Shown here: positions 55,701 through 58,028 of the stretch, one piece after another | How the letters are laid out: each line of letters starts with the position of its first letter | How positions within the stretch are numbered: position 1 is the first letter of the stretch | From: Paraescarpia echinospica | Taxonomy: Eukaryota > Annelida > Polychaeta > Sabellida > Siboglinidae | Direction of reading: 5' to 3' | Assembly: GCA_020002185.1 (NCBI GenBank) | Contig: CM034534.1 | Location: 17,242,656-17,306,655, forward strand | Length of the DNA: 64,000 bases | Notes under the pieces: model-generated | What the model was told of the DNA's origin: nothing | The model's database searches: none | The model's input: only the letters and a program-made list of their open reading frames with translations | Translations under genes and position numbers: made by a program

Positions 55701-58028
55701 ATGGGAAGAAAGTCTACGGCAACCTTAACTGGTCCTAGGCACCCCCTGCATCCACTCTTTGTAAGAGCAAAGTCTGGCACACGATATATCTCTGGAAGCC
55801 AGAACAAAGATATATACTCAGAGTGATTTGTTTCAATTGCAATCAAACTTTTTAAACCACCCATATCGCTTAGTAAGCGAACGCAAAATTACGTTCAAAT
55901 CCGTATACCTTTCTTCGTTACAAACGGGTGTTTCACCAGGTGGCGCCACTGTATGTGCTTAGACCAATCGAGGGAGTCTCAATCCAGCCTACTCTATTGC
56001 AGGAGTCGTAGGGCACACGATGCCGAGGTACTGTGTGTTCGGAGACACCGTCAACACCGCGTCGCGCATGGAGTCAAACGGAAAAGGTTCGTACGTATTT
56101 ATATCATTTAACAGCTGCCCAATACTGAGCGTAGTGTTGAAAGTGCGTGATAAAGCGCAAGTTACCACATCCTGTAGTAGTAATAATAGCAGTAGCACTA
56201 GCAGAAGCAGTAATAATAGTACCTATCGTCAATGTCACTACAGACGCTGCCGTCGCTGTTGCTGTTGTGGAAAATCAATATAATTAACTGGTGTGTTATT
56301 GTTGTATCGGTGATGTTCATATGATGTTTTATTGTAACTGTTTATGTGGTGTGATACTGTTGATGTTCATGTGCTGTGTTACTGTTGATGTTCATGTAGT
56401 ATGTTATTGTTGAAGTTCATGTGATGAGTTATTGTTGATGTTCATGTGGTGTGTTATTTGTGATGTTAATGTGGTGTGTTAGTGTTGATGTTCATGTGGT
56501 GTGTCACTGTTGAACGTTCTTATGCTGTGTTACTGTTGATGTTCATGTAGTGTATTATTGTTGAATTTCATGTGATGAGTTACTGTTGATGTTCATGTGG
56601 TGTGTTAGTGTTGATGTTCATGTGGTGTGTTAATGTATTTATATCATTTAACAGCTGCCCAACTTTGAGCGTAGTGTTGAAAGTGCGTGATAAAGCGCAC
56701 GTTACAACATCCAGTAGTAGTAATAGTAGCAGTAGCAATAGCAGAAGGAGTAATAATAGTACCTATCGTCAATATCACTACAGACGCTGCCGTCACTGTT
56801 GCTATTGTGAAAAAATCAATATAATTAACTGGTGTGTTATTGTTGTATCGGTGATGTTCATATGATGTGTTACTGTAATTGTTTATGTGGTGTGATAGTG
56901 TTGATGTTCATGTGGTGTGTTATTTGTGATGTTCATGTGAGGTGTTTTGGTGATGTTAATGCGGTGTGTTATTGGTGATGTTCATGTGGTGTGTTAGTGT
57001 TGATGTTCATGTGGTGTGTTACTGTTGATGTTCATGTGGTGTGTTATTTTTGTAGTTCATGTGATGAGTTACTGTTGGTGTTCATGTGGTGTGTTAGTGG
57101 TGACATTAATGCCGTGAGTTACTGTTGATGTTCATGTAGTTTGTTACTATTAATGCTCATGTGGTGTGTTACTGTTGATGTTCATGTGGTGTGCTATTGG
57201 TATGATGTTCACAAGATACGTTATCGTTGTTTTGTGCAGCAATGAGGATACACATCAGCGAGTCTACCCGAGACGCGCTGCTGGCCACAGGCGACAATTT
57301 CTTCATAAGAGAACGCGGCGAGGTGGAACTGAAGGTGGGACGATGGATTGTTTAGTTAAAACTCACGTCGTTATCGCCATTTGATATGACTACTCTTCGA
57401 AATCTTACGTTTTTTTTAATTAAATAAATAGTGCTGTGTATTTTTAACATAATGTGTGAACATGATATATCAACCGAAAATTAGAAAAATAAAAAAGCGC
57501 CGAATTATTTTTCAAACGGTTTAGTGCGTAATTTACGTTTCATAACATTCTGCAACATTCGGGTCATGGTCATATACTGTGAAAGTGTAAAAAATTGCTA
57601 TACGGGGGATATTAACTAACTATGCGATAGTGTATATAAAATAATTATACAAATTGTATAGATAGCTGTAAGTGCTTCTTACATTGACGATTCCCGGCAT
57701 AAGAAATAACTATTGCGCTGGTGTCTTTCGGCAAAGTGTCGTCCACTCGTTTTCACCATGTTGTTGCAGTCAGGTGTGTGCGTGTGTGCGTGCGTGCGTA
57801 CTCGAGCGTGGGTGCGTTCGTGTGCGATGCGTATGTGCGTCCGTGCGTGTGTACACTCGTGCATGCATATGTGCAAGATGTAACAATATAGAATCATAGA
57901 ATAAGGCTGGTTTGTAGTATGTATAGTTAGTTGCCGTGATATGACTTCAGGGCAAGGGACGCGTGAGGTCATACTGGCTGGACGGGAAAGAGGGATATCC
58001 TAGACCACTCCCGTACTTTGAAGACTAG
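4880..58028 (+). CDS. Receptor guanylyl cyclase, natriuretic-peptide-receptor type (23 exons, whole gene)
   Basis: Membrane receptor converting GTP to cGMP. The coding exons sum to 3123 nt (1040 aa plus stop), close to the ~1050 aa usual for the family, and phases agree at every junction. Order: signal peptide (about residues 1-15), ANF-receptor ligand-binding domain with the expected cysteines (to about 446), one transmembrane helix (about 448-472), kinase-homology domain (about 488-775), coiled-coil linker (776-825), class III cyclase domain (828-1015) and a short tail. Cyclase residues visible: metal aspartates D854 and D898, guanine-selecting E894 and C966, transition-state N973 and R977, so an active enzyme is expected. 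The kinase-like domain has HGRL in place of the HRD loop and TDWG in place of DFG, as in the family's pseudokinases. The ligand cannot be read from sequence. Untranslated exons were not located. Introns range from 240 bp to 12.4 kb and carry most of the repeats in the window. Confidence 0.95.
5080..5257. repeat. Microsatellite (TACA/ATAT)n
   Basis: ACATACGTACATGCACG and ATATAT tracts right after the exon 1 donor, up to the left end of the mariner-like element. Confidence 0.85.
5260..7309 (+). mobile_element. Degenerate mariner-like element with DUF4817-like transposase start
   Basis: Terminal repeats TAGGGTGTCTCAAAA (5260) and, reversed, CAGGGTGTCTAAAAA (7309) are flanked by TA on both sides (5258-5259 and 7310-7311), as for Tc1/mariner elements. 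A 76-residue frame (6845-7075) beginning [20 protein letters not shown] resembles the helix-turn-helix N-terminus of this transposase type. Its start region recurs near 5375 and 6655, so the 5' coding part is triplicated. A hAT-type MITE sits in the first copy. No catalytic domain remains. Confidence 0.7.
5491..6577. mobile_element. hAT-type non-autonomous element nested in the mariner-like element
   Basis: It begins CAGGGGCCGGCAACCT and, read from the other end, CAGGTGTCGGCAACCT. The flanking 8-mers TCGTAGAC (5483-5490) and TCGTAGGC (6578-6585) match 7 of 8, the 8-bp target duplication typical of hAT elements. The 1087-bp body has no recognisable transposase. Removing it rejoins the first copy of the duplicated mariner-like segment. 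Confidence 0.8.
7312..7530. repeat. (CA)n-rich microsatellite
   Basis: ACAC, GCAC and GCGC dinucleotide tracts just before exon 2. Confidence 0.9.
7565..7674 (+). CDS. Receptor guanylyl cyclase exon 2 (ligand-binding domain)
   Basis: Residues 65-101. It begins after acceptor gatgacag and ends ATTG|GTAATA, phase 2 in and phase 1 out. [18 protein letters not shown] followed by [10 protein letters not shown] matches the region of NPR ectodomains that carries the first disulphide (Cys in NGNC and Cys in LPCS). Confidence 0.92.
7675..8244. other. AT-rich start of intron 2
   Basis: Nothing recognised beyond the exon 2 donor. Confidence 0.5.
8860..10903 (-). pseudogene. pogo/Tigger (DDE_1) transposase, two disabling lesions
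   Basis: Reads leftward from ATG 10903. An N-terminal psq-type helix-turn-helix lies at about residues 10-55 ([20 protein letters not shown]), followed by a CENP-B-like DNA-binding region and a DDE_1 catalytic core with D190 (YNVDETG), D299 (LILDNHEAH) and D335 (LQPLDV). Lesion 1: a 40-bp tandem duplication (9741-9780 repeated from 9781) shifts the frame. Lesion 2: an in-frame TGA at 9325-9327. Past the TGA the frame continues to a TAG at about 8860 with an acidic serine-rich stretch and a C-terminal GDFAVVKF domain. It is not expected to make a full enzyme. Confidence 0.88.
11167..11253. other. Near-perfect long hairpin inside the pogo element
   Basis: The left arm GATATAGGCCCACCTTGTGC continues CTGTGATAGT; the right arm is its reverse complement with about three mismatches over 34 bp, separated by a short GC-rich loop. 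It lies upstream of the transposase start. It could be an RNA hairpin or an independent small palindromic insertion. Confidence 0.75.
11768..12263. other. AT-rich intron sequence
   Basis: No gene or repeat recognised between the pogo element and the 31-bp tandem repeat. Confidence 0.5.
12264..12449 (+). repeat. 31-bp tandem repeat, six copies
   Basis: Unit ATTGCCAGTATAGTTGGTTA plus TAATATATATT; copies start at 12264, 12295, 12326, 12357, 12388 and 12419, with very little divergence. Confidence 0.95.
12659..12828 (+). CDS. Receptor guanylyl cyclase exon 3 (ligand-binding domain)
   Basis: Residues 102-158. Acceptor cgttgcag, donor GAG|GTGGGT, phase 1 in and phase 0 out. The segment [18 protein letters not shown] is the helix and strand that follow the GPxC motif in ANF-receptor domains; it is followed by a [17 protein letters not shown] helix and ends FHFYE. 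Confidence 0.92.
12831..13296. other. Intron 3, no feature seen
   Basis: AT-rich sequence without a recognised gene. A short frame near 12960-13130 has no family match that I can name. Confidence 0.4.
13297..13462. repeat. (GT)n microsatellite
   Basis: GTGTGT and GCGT tracts in intron 3. Confidence 0.93.
13463..14063. other. End of intron 3, no feature seen
   Basis: Nothing recognised between the (GT)n tract and the exon 4 acceptor. Confidence 0.4.
14064..14247 (+). CDS. Receptor guanylyl cyclase exon 4 (ligand-binding domain)
   Basis: Residues 159-219. Acceptor ttgcgcag, donor AGAA|GTAAGT, phase 0 in and phase 1 out. It opens with WKSAVIVST, the usual start of the second lobe in ANF-receptor domains. 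The Cys in DMRCEHLE would pair with the Cys at the start of exon 5, as in NPR proteins. Confidence 0.92.
14248..15541. other. Intron 4, no repeat recognised
   Basis: AT-rich and without known coding or structured elements. A region near 15350-15470 with an AATAAA-like motif may be an old retroposon tail, but I cannot name it. Confidence 0.4.
15542..15732 (+). CDS. Receptor guanylyl cyclase exon 5 (ligand-binding domain)
   Basis: Residues 220-283. Acceptor tgttttctcag, donor CAG|GTAGGC, phase 1 in and phase 0 out. [17 protein letters not shown], then GDYVFINP, fits the NPR second lobe; the Cys completes the second expected disulphide. Confidence 0.92.
16084..16295 (+). repeat. 5' LTR of the Gypsy element
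   Basis: Starts TGTGACGACATTACAATTAA and aligns along its length with the 3' LTR, including AATAAAGATATGAATAAACG near its end. It has about 17 bp more than the 3' copy (near 16195-16215). Its last few bases are altered compared with the 3' LTR. Confidence 0.9.
16350..16712 (+). pseudogene. gag, N-terminal fragment
   Basis: Reads KVPNHLSLE, then W(R)IF(T)[13 protein letters not shown], then a [10 protein letters not shown] stretch, with frameshifts and stops, and ends near AASHCNLK at about 16712 where the LINE begins. This is the usual start of gag in this Gypsy type. Confidence 0.72.
16713..18290 (+). pseudogene. CR1/jockey-like LINE reverse transcriptase fragment inserted in gag
   Basis: Truncated at the 5' side, starting at the RT domain ([10 protein letters not shown]). 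It shows [50 protein letters not shown] (motif A) and LFADDMKLF (motif C), and a C-terminal part ([14 protein letters not shown]). Many stops and shifts interrupt it. The 3' boundary is uncertain; the last recognisable coding similarity ends near 18250. Confidence 0.72.
18291..19940. other. Unassigned sequence inside the Gypsy element
   Basis: This lies between the end of LINE similarity and the (GA)n tract where gag resumes. It contains the palindrome at 18438, but I recognise no gene. It must have arrived with or after the LINE, because gag is interrupted here. Confidence 0.5.
18438..18469. repeat. 32-bp palindrome
   Basis: Arms TAGTTGACCCACCAC and its exact complement around a 2-bp centre (GT). 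Confidence 0.9.
19949..20013 (+). repeat. (GA)n microsatellite
   Basis: About 32 GA units directly before gag resumes ([13 protein letters not shown]). The poly-RE protein start predicted here is an artefact of the repeat. Confidence 0.97.
20014..20835 (+). pseudogene. gag C-terminus with zinc knuckles and protease
   Basis: The frame is open after [20 protein letters not shown]. Two Cys-rich knuckles are visible (CSRCGG...C at 20344 and [14 protein letters not shown] at 20408, the second a proper CCHC). The aspartic protease motif near 20570 reads DTKSS instead of DTGS/A, losing the catalytic-loop glycine. The frame stops at 20835. Confidence 0.85.
20841..22340 (+). pseudogene. Gypsy reverse transcriptase and RNase H
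   Basis: RT begins after the YPDVFEGLG linker. Motifs [31 protein letters not shown] and [11 protein letters not shown] are clear. The catalytic VADD reads VADY near 21535, and frames shift near 21210-21380. RNase H ([20 protein letters not shown] and [11 protein letters not shown]) contains stops, one at the position of its first aspartate block near 21995. The enzyme is dead. Confidence 0.87.
22560..23878 (+). pseudogene. Gypsy integrase and C-terminal tail
   Basis: The zinc-binding start near 22640-22790 (HxxHLG and CNxC) is broken by a shift. The long frame from 22703 then carries the core, with catalytic D in VGVDLFHL and SDNAPQF. The third catalytic residue appears lost: [10 protein letters not shown] where the family has SNGKAENAVK. 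A basic and proline-rich tail follows to TGA at 23874. No chromodomain is seen. Confidence 0.87.
23906..24102 (+). repeat. 3' LTR of the Gypsy element
   Basis: 197 bp, from TGTGACGATATCACAATTAA to ATAACA, followed by the duplication GCAAC. It contains AATAAAGATATGAATAAACG near its end (likely polyadenylation signal). Confidence 0.92.
24108..25785. other. Rest of intron 5
   Basis: Contains a (CA)n tract at about 24390-24470. A minus-strand open stretch (25038-25370) has no family I can name. Nothing else is recognised. Confidence 0.4.
25786..25893 (+). CDS. Receptor guanylyl cyclase exon 6 (ligand-binding domain)
   Basis: Residues 284-319, reading [20 protein letters not shown] then [14 protein letters not shown], with an N-glycosylation site (NET). 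Acceptor tgttacag. The donor GAG|GTCGGT is weak, but the phase (0) and alignment to NPR ectodomains support it. Intron 5 before it (10 kb) and intron 6 after it (12.4 kb) are the longest in the gene and carry the Gypsy and L2-type elements. Confidence 0.83.
25894..27009. other. Start of intron 6 and possible 5' UTR of the LINE
   Basis: GTT-rich short repeats at 25930-26130, then AT-rich sequence. Part of 26200-27009 is probably the 5' untranslated region of the following LINE, but no boundary is visible. Confidence 0.4.
27010..28020 (+). pseudogene. LINE AP endonuclease part, with 2A-like peptide upstream
   Basis: After a hydrophobic [13 protein letters not shown] segment (residues about 68-80, 27211-27249) comes an endonuclease: [46 protein letters not shown] and SDGLSGHH. 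The terminal catalytic SDHH reads SGHH. The frame ends at 28020 and coding similarity continues in another frame from about 28023. Confidence 0.88.
28023..30047 (+). pseudogene. LINE reverse transcriptase part
   Basis: Long open frame in a different frame from the endonuclease. The start codon at 28083 is only the first Met; similarity begins at [20 protein letters not shown] (28023). Motifs: [33 protein letters not shown] (the usual AFD aspartate is V), [15 protein letters not shown] and YADDSQIYI (intact). The C-terminus has [16 protein letters not shown] and [10 protein letters not shown], typical of this clade. Confidence 0.9.
30208..33469. other. Intron 6, AT-rich, mostly unassigned
   Basis: No exon of the receptor gene is needed here. 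Short frames near 31504-31734 (-) and 32353-32655 (+) match nothing I can name. Some of this is probably old transposon sequence. Confidence 0.4.
33470..33672 (-). repeat. SINE fragment lacking the tRNA-like head
   Basis: Matches the SINE at 52096-52376 through CCAGTCCTC, CTCAAAGCGCTTTA, CGAACACCATCTCGACTT and GGGAAGCATTCAGCCAC, with an extra ~30 bp near 33608-33635. The tRNA-derived head is missing. Confidence 0.8.
33729..34210 (+). repeat. Diverged tandem duplication (~250-bp unit)
   Basis: Copy 1 (33729-33978) and copy 2 (33979-34210) share TAGTCACTA, GT(T)ATAAACATACA, CATGTATAAACTACAA-like blocks, ACAAAGAA and TTTTATG(G/T)GCATG in the same order. Confidence 0.65.
34406..34706. mobile_element. 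~300-bp MITE
   Basis: Ends CAGGGGTGGATCCAG and, reversed, CATAGGCGGATCCAGG. ACATA lies directly outside both ends, a possible 5-bp target duplication. No coding capacity; the superfamily is uncertain. Confidence 0.6.
34707..36246. other. Intron 6, unassigned
   Basis: AT-rich; no gene or repeat recognised. Confidence 0.4.
36691..36772 (+). other. tRNA-like segment, left arm of the foldback
   Basis: TAGCTCAGTGG at 36699 matches the pol III A box exactly; GGTTCAATCCT at 36757 matches the B box with one change. The A-to-B spacing (58) is longer than in a tRNA (about 44), and the 3' end does not pair with the 5' GGTCCCG, so it is not a functional tRNA gene. Confidence 0.65.
37248..37329 (-). other. 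tRNA-like segment, right arm of the foldback
   Basis: Inverted counterpart of the left-arm block, with both A-box and B-box sequences preserved. Confidence 0.65.
37960..38237 (+). repeat. Dispersed repeat, copy 1
   Basis: Matches 50741-51045 in opposite orientation through TATTTGAACATGCACC, GGTCGTGCCTTCAAATTGCG, ACGGGCTTA, AACACAATTTGGCGG and GTCTTAAG blocks. It ends about 53 bp before exon 7. Confidence 0.82.
38291..38426 (+). CDS. Receptor guanylyl cyclase exon 7 (ligand-binding domain)
   Basis: Residues 320 to 364 plus one base. Acceptor gttcatttag, donor AAAG|GTCATT, phase 0 in and 1 out. [19 protein letters not shown] matches the NPR helix with the DSVxLY pattern, followed by a glycosylation site (RNGT). 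Confidence 0.92.
38530..38620 (+). repeat. Fragment of a GATCGGTA-rich repeat
   Basis: GTAGAGAGTGTTTGCAAGC followed by CGATACCGATC and GATCGGTATC. It is related in inverted orientation to 39660-39960. Confidence 0.6.
38640..39659. other. Intron 7, unassigned
   Basis: AT-rich; nothing recognised. Confidence 0.4.
39660..39960 (-). mobile_element. Palindrome-rich repeat, possible MITE
   Basis: GC-rich island with many short inverted copies of GATCGG, CCGATC and TCGGTATTTACCGATC. Its TTACAAACACTCTCTACTC is the inverse of the fragment at 38530. It lies directly upstream of exon 8. Confidence 0.55.
39986..40122 (+). CDS. Receptor guanylyl cyclase exon 8 (ligand-binding domain)
   Basis: Residues 365-410. 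Acceptor tcttcaaacag, donor CCG|GTAAGT, phase 1 in and 0 out. The split codon gives [20 protein letters not shown], the conserved FxGxxGxxxxDxxGDR region of ANF-receptor domains, with a glycosylation site (NFT). Confidence 0.93.
40140..40625. repeat. Compound microsatellite (GTAT, GATT and GT runs)
   Basis: (GTAT)n, (GATT)n at about 40320-40370, (GT)n at about 40410-40470, then (GTAC)-rich sequence, right after the exon 8 donor. Long frames here are repeat artefacts. Confidence 0.93.
40853..40961 (+). CDS. Receptor guanylyl cyclase exon 9 (juxtamembrane), GC donor
   Basis: Residues 411-446. Acceptor ttttcctag. It ends ACAG|GCAAGT, a GC-type donor and the only non-GT donor in the gene. The juxtamembrane [10 protein letters not shown] matches the Cys-rich CGFDxxxC found just outside the membrane in NPR proteins. 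Reading past the GC donor meets a stop before the next exon, while using it joins in phase 1 to exon 10. Confidence 0.88.
40962..41336. other. Intron 9, first part
   Basis: Nothing recognised after the GC donor. Confidence 0.4.
41337..41931 (+). pseudogene. 3' end of a CR1/L2-type LINE
   Basis: 5'-truncated. [20 protein letters not shown] then HPSYLFSLL and LFVP match the C-terminus of the element at 27010. Then come a stop, the 3' hairpin GCGCCT (41859) / AGGCGC (41889) and a (TTATTA)n tail. Confidence 0.85.
42136..42220 (+). CDS. Receptor guanylyl cyclase exon 10 (transmembrane helix)
   Basis: Residues 447-474. Acceptor ctcctttcag, donor ACAG|GTAAAC, phase 1 in and 2 out. It encodes a hydrophobic stretch ([20 protein letters not shown]) flanked by R and by the RRRKLKR stop-transfer signal that continues in exon 11, so the protein is type I single-pass. 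Confidence 0.93.
42295..42420. repeat. (GT)n microsatellite
   Basis: GT run followed by a G-rich stretch, in intron 10. Confidence 0.9.
42662..42743 (+). CDS. Receptor guanylyl cyclase exon 11 (start of kinase-homology domain)
   Basis: Residues 475-502. Acceptor gttttatag, donor ATG|GTGAGT, phase 2 in and 0 out. [20 protein letters not shown] matches the membrane-proximal ELxxMLWxIxxEDL segment of receptor guanylyl cyclases. Confidence 0.94.
42744..43542. other. Intron 11, no feature seen
   Basis: Nothing recognised. Confidence 0.4.
43543..43719 (+). CDS. Receptor guanylyl cyclase exon 12 (kinase-homology domain N-lobe)
   Basis: Residues 503-561. Acceptor tggctgtttcag, donor GGC|GTAAGT, phase 0 both sides. 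A serine-rich stretch (SQSD) lies where NPR proteins are phosphorylated. [14 protein letters not shown] corresponds to the strand with the kinase VAIK lysine, here in VVRK. It ends in a VELELKG helix. Confidence 0.93.
43785..44230 (+). pseudogene. C-terminal fragment of a non-LTR retrotransposon ORF2
   Basis: [21 protein letters not shown] then an SEDWEAVV stretch matches the GRPxLRYKDxCKRDLKAxxI tail common in animal LINE polyproteins. The C2H2-type finger expected after it ([17 protein letters not shown]) is present near 44112-44166 but in another frame, so there is a frameshift. It lies in intron 12. Confidence 0.75.
44231..44818. other. Intron 12, unassigned
   Basis: Nothing recognised between the LINE fragment and the short dispersed repeat. 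Confidence 0.4.
44819..44885 (+). repeat. Short dispersed repeat, copy 1
   Basis: Matches 51957-52025 (GTACA, GACCATCTTCGC and TTGTAA blocks in the same order). Confidence 0.6.
44938..45009 (+). repeat. CR1/SINE-type 3' tail
   Basis: GTAAAGCGCTTTGAGCAATC, then GACTGGACACTGCGCTATGT and an AAATAAAT end. It is the same tail as the SINE at 52096 (opposite orientation) and ends about 20 bp before the exon 13 acceptor. Confidence 0.8.
45031..45135 (+). CDS. Receptor guanylyl cyclase exon 13 (kinase-homology domain)
   Basis: Residues 562-596. Acceptor gcgtctactcag, donor CAC|GTGAGT, phase 0 both sides. [16 protein letters not shown] and YCSKGSLH match the MRxxxNxNLxxFxGxC and YCxxGSLxD signatures of receptor cyclase pseudokinases. 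A retroposon 3' tail ends about 20 bp before this exon. Confidence 0.94.
45150..45270. repeat. GT-rich microsatellite
   Basis: GTGTGC and GCGTGT tracts after the exon 13 donor. Confidence 0.85.
45709..45780 (+). CDS. Receptor guanylyl cyclase exon 14 (kinase-homology domain)
   Basis: Residues 597-620: [19 protein letters not shown], then ADLTR, matching the family DILENExIxLD signature. Acceptor tttattgcag, donor AGG|GTGAGT, phase 0 both sides. Confidence 0.94.
45795..45915 (+). repeat. (GTAATAACAGCAACA)n short tandem repeat
   Basis: Three copies of GTAGTAATAACAGCAACAGT-like sequence after the exon 14 donor. Confidence 0.8.
45961..46224. other. Intron 14, possible retroposon fragment
   Basis: 46060-46165 (GATCTCGCCAGACCCC and TTGGGCTCTCCTTGCCGCTG) resembles the 3' UTR of a LINE type seen widely in animals, but I cannot name it with confidence. 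Confidence 0.3.
46225..46304 (+). repeat. 8-bp minisatellite (CAGTGGCG)n
   Basis: Ten units of CAGTGGCG and single-base variants (CACTGGCG, CACTGGCA). The preceding GGAGCG makes the whole look like the tRNA-like head of the SINE at 52376, expanded. Confidence 0.88.
46305..46753. other. End of intron 14, unassigned
   Basis: Nothing recognised. Confidence 0.4.
46754..46910 (+). CDS. Receptor guanylyl cyclase exon 15 (pseudokinase catalytic and activation loops)
   Basis: Residues 621-672. Acceptor gtgtttgtag, donor AAAG|GTTAGA, phase 0 in and 1 out. [13 protein letters not shown] replaces the kinase HRD loop (family form HGNLKSSNCVVD) and ITDWG replaces DFG, so no kinase activity is expected. 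Confidence 0.94.
46942..46990. repeat. (GT)n microsatellite
   Basis: About 22 GT units after the exon 15 donor. Confidence 0.95.
47255..49085 (+). pseudogene. CR1/jockey-type LINE, internally deleted
   Basis: Starts at the endonuclease MGDFN and jumps soon to the RT, so most of the endonuclease-RT linker is missing. RT motifs: [43 protein letters not shown] (motif A), [20 protein letters not shown] and TFADDTMVF (motif C). A frameshift near 47868 and another near 48374 break it. The C-terminus ([20 protein letters not shown]) and 3' UTR (AAGCCGAAAGCTTCCTTC, GGCAATCTTGTTAA) follow. Confidence 0.87.
49090..50130 (+). mobile_element. LINE 3' end with hairpin, running up to exon 16
   Basis: A degraded C-terminus (about 49530-49650: [19 protein letters not shown]) is followed by a long AT-rich 3' region and a hairpin AGCGCC (50068) / GGCGCT (50097), then a TATATTAAATAAAATATATT tail that stops at the exon 16 acceptor. 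Sequence before about 49340 is not clearly assigned. Confidence 0.65.
50135..50290 (+). CDS. Receptor guanylyl cyclase exon 16 (kinase-homology domain C-lobe)
   Basis: Residues 673-724. Acceptor attgttatttcag, donor GAAG|GTATTT, phase 1 in and out. [10 protein letters not shown] and [12 protein letters not shown] are the APE-like and DxxSF/GI motifs of the C-lobe. A LINE 3' hairpin and tail run up to this acceptor. Confidence 0.94.
50400..50475. repeat. (CA)n/(GCAC)n microsatellite
   Basis: CACGCACG tract in intron 16, before the exon 17 acceptor. Confidence 0.9.
50531..50708 (+). CDS. Receptor guanylyl cyclase exon 17 (end of kinase-homology domain)
   Basis: Residues 725-783. Acceptor tcccctacag, donor GGAAA|GTAGGC, phase 1 in and 2 out. 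FRPRVPD, then [19 protein letters not shown], matches the CWxExPxxRPxF signature that closes the domain. Confidence 0.95.
50741..51045 (-). repeat. Dispersed repeat, copy 2
   Basis: Inverted relative of 37960-38237, starting 33 bp after exon 17. The best block, GACCACTGGTGCATGTTCAA (50884), is nearly identical to copy 1. Confidence 0.82.
51378..51407 (+). repeat. Partial duplicate of the exon 18 splice acceptor region
   Basis: CATGTATTCTGCTTTAGATA then TTACGGCATCA resembles CTTGTGTTTTGCTTCAGATA then TCACAGCATCA at the true acceptor 46 bp later. The duplicate has ACG where the real one has CAG. Confidence 0.7.
51450..51581 (+). CDS. Receptor guanylyl cyclase exon 18 (coiled-coil linker)
   Basis: Residues 784-827. 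[20 protein letters not shown] followed by [19 protein letters not shown] is the signalling helix that dimerises receptor cyclases. Acceptor atatcacag, donor CCACC|GTGTGT, phase 2 in and out. A partly duplicated copy of the acceptor lies 46 bp upstream. Confidence 0.93.
51582..51956. other. Start of intron 18, unassigned
   Basis: AT-rich; nothing recognised. Confidence 0.4.
51957..52025 (+). repeat. Short dispersed repeat, copy 2
   Basis: Matches 44819-44885. In both places it lies close upstream of a CR1/SINE-type tail, although the tails are in opposite orientation. Confidence 0.6.
52096..52376 (-). mobile_element. tRNA-derived SINE, complete
   Basis: Read on the minus strand from 52376: GTGGAGCGCAG, A box TAGCGCAGCGG (52365-52355, exact consensus), B box AGTTCGAATCC (52321-52311, one mismatch). 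The spacing between box starts is 44 nt, the tRNA value. A unique body follows, then a tail (TAAAGCGCTTTGAGCAGTCC and TATTGCGCTATATAAG) shared with LINE-type 3' ends, as when a SINE borrows a LINE's 3' recognition sequence. Confidence 0.9.
52555..52830 (+). pseudogene. 3' fragment of the LINE family seen at 47255
   Basis: CTAGAAAGAGTACAACGAAG, then LECGLTTLE and [10 protein letters not shown], with a 3' UTR (AAGCCAAAGGCTTCCTTGTT, GGCAATCTTGTTAA). Part of the C-terminus is deleted. It ends about 75 bp before exon 19. Confidence 0.82.
52905..53097 (+). CDS. Receptor guanylyl cyclase exon 19 (cyclase domain, first metal site)
   Basis: Residues 828-892. Acceptor ttacctccag, donor AAG|GTAAGC, phase 2 in and 0 out. 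[17 protein letters not shown] carries the first metal-binding aspartate (D854). [12 protein letters not shown] matches the family LNDLYxxFDxII helix. Confidence 0.95.
53098..54198. other. Intron 19, unassigned
   Basis: Nothing firm. Near 53950 a GGCGCTCTACAAAATATAGG resembles a LINE 3' tail. Confidence 0.4.
54199..54388 (+). CDS. Receptor guanylyl cyclase exon 20 (cyclase domain, second metal and guanine site)
   Basis: Residues 893-955. Acceptor ccgtctacag, donor ACGG|GTAGGT, phase 0 in and 1 out. [15 protein letters not shown] supplies guanine-selecting E894 and metal D898. [10 protein letters not shown] is the next conserved cyclase motif. Confidence 0.96.
54389..55339. other. Intron 20, unassigned
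   Basis: No gene recognised. Confidence 0.4.
55340..55438. mobile_element. Terminal fragment of a hAT-type element
   Basis: Reads, reversed from 55438, AGTGGTTCTTAACCCCTGGG then TCGCAACCC and repeated GGTCGCCA, typical of hAT ends. The other terminus was not found nearby. Confidence 0.55.
55439..56002. other. End of intron 20, unassigned
   Basis: Nothing recognised. Confidence 0.35.
56003..56086 (+). CDS. Receptor guanylyl cyclase exon 21 (cyclase domain, guanine and catalytic residues)
   Basis: Residues 956-983. Acceptor ctctattgcag, donor AAAG|GTTCGT, phase 1 in and out. [19 protein letters not shown] holds C966 (guanine selection), N973 and R977 (transition state). Confidence 0.96.
56095..56897 (+). 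repeat. ~540-bp tandem duplication in intron 21
   Basis: 56095-56350 and 56635-56897 are near-identical (GTATTTATATCATTTAACAG, GCCCAA, CTGAGCGTAGTG, TAATTAACTGGTGTG), offset 540 bp. The space between is filled by the GATGTTCATGTGGTGTG minisatellite. Confidence 0.92.
56300..57225 (+). repeat. ~25-bp minisatellite (TTGATGTTCATGTGGTGTGT)n
   Basis: Degenerate units (GTTGATGTTCATGTGGTGTG with TTACT spacer) around and after the duplicated block, up to about 15 bp before exon 22. Confidence 0.9.
57240..57334 (+). CDS. Receptor guanylyl cyclase exon 22 (end of cyclase domain)
   Basis: Residues 984-1015. Acceptor ttttgtgcag, donor AAG|GTGGGA, phase 1 in and 0 out. [18 protein letters not shown] then RGEVELK matches the family IHISxxTxxxL and RGxxxxKGKG motifs. 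Confidence 0.95.
57335..57950. other. Intron 22
   Basis: AT-rich with a GT/GC-rich microsatellite at about 57773-57870. No gene recognised. Confidence 0.6.
57951..58028 (+). CDS. Receptor guanylyl cyclase exon 23 (C-terminus)
   Basis: Residues 1016-1040 and the TAG stop. Acceptor atgacttcag. [15 protein letters not shown] is the family GKGxxxTYWLxG ending, followed by a short acidic tail (YFED). No AATAAA is visible in the first few hundred bases after the stop; the nearest clear ones are near 60335, 60477 and 60563. Confidence 0.94.
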   Translation, partial: GKGRVRSYWLDGKEGYPRPLPYFED

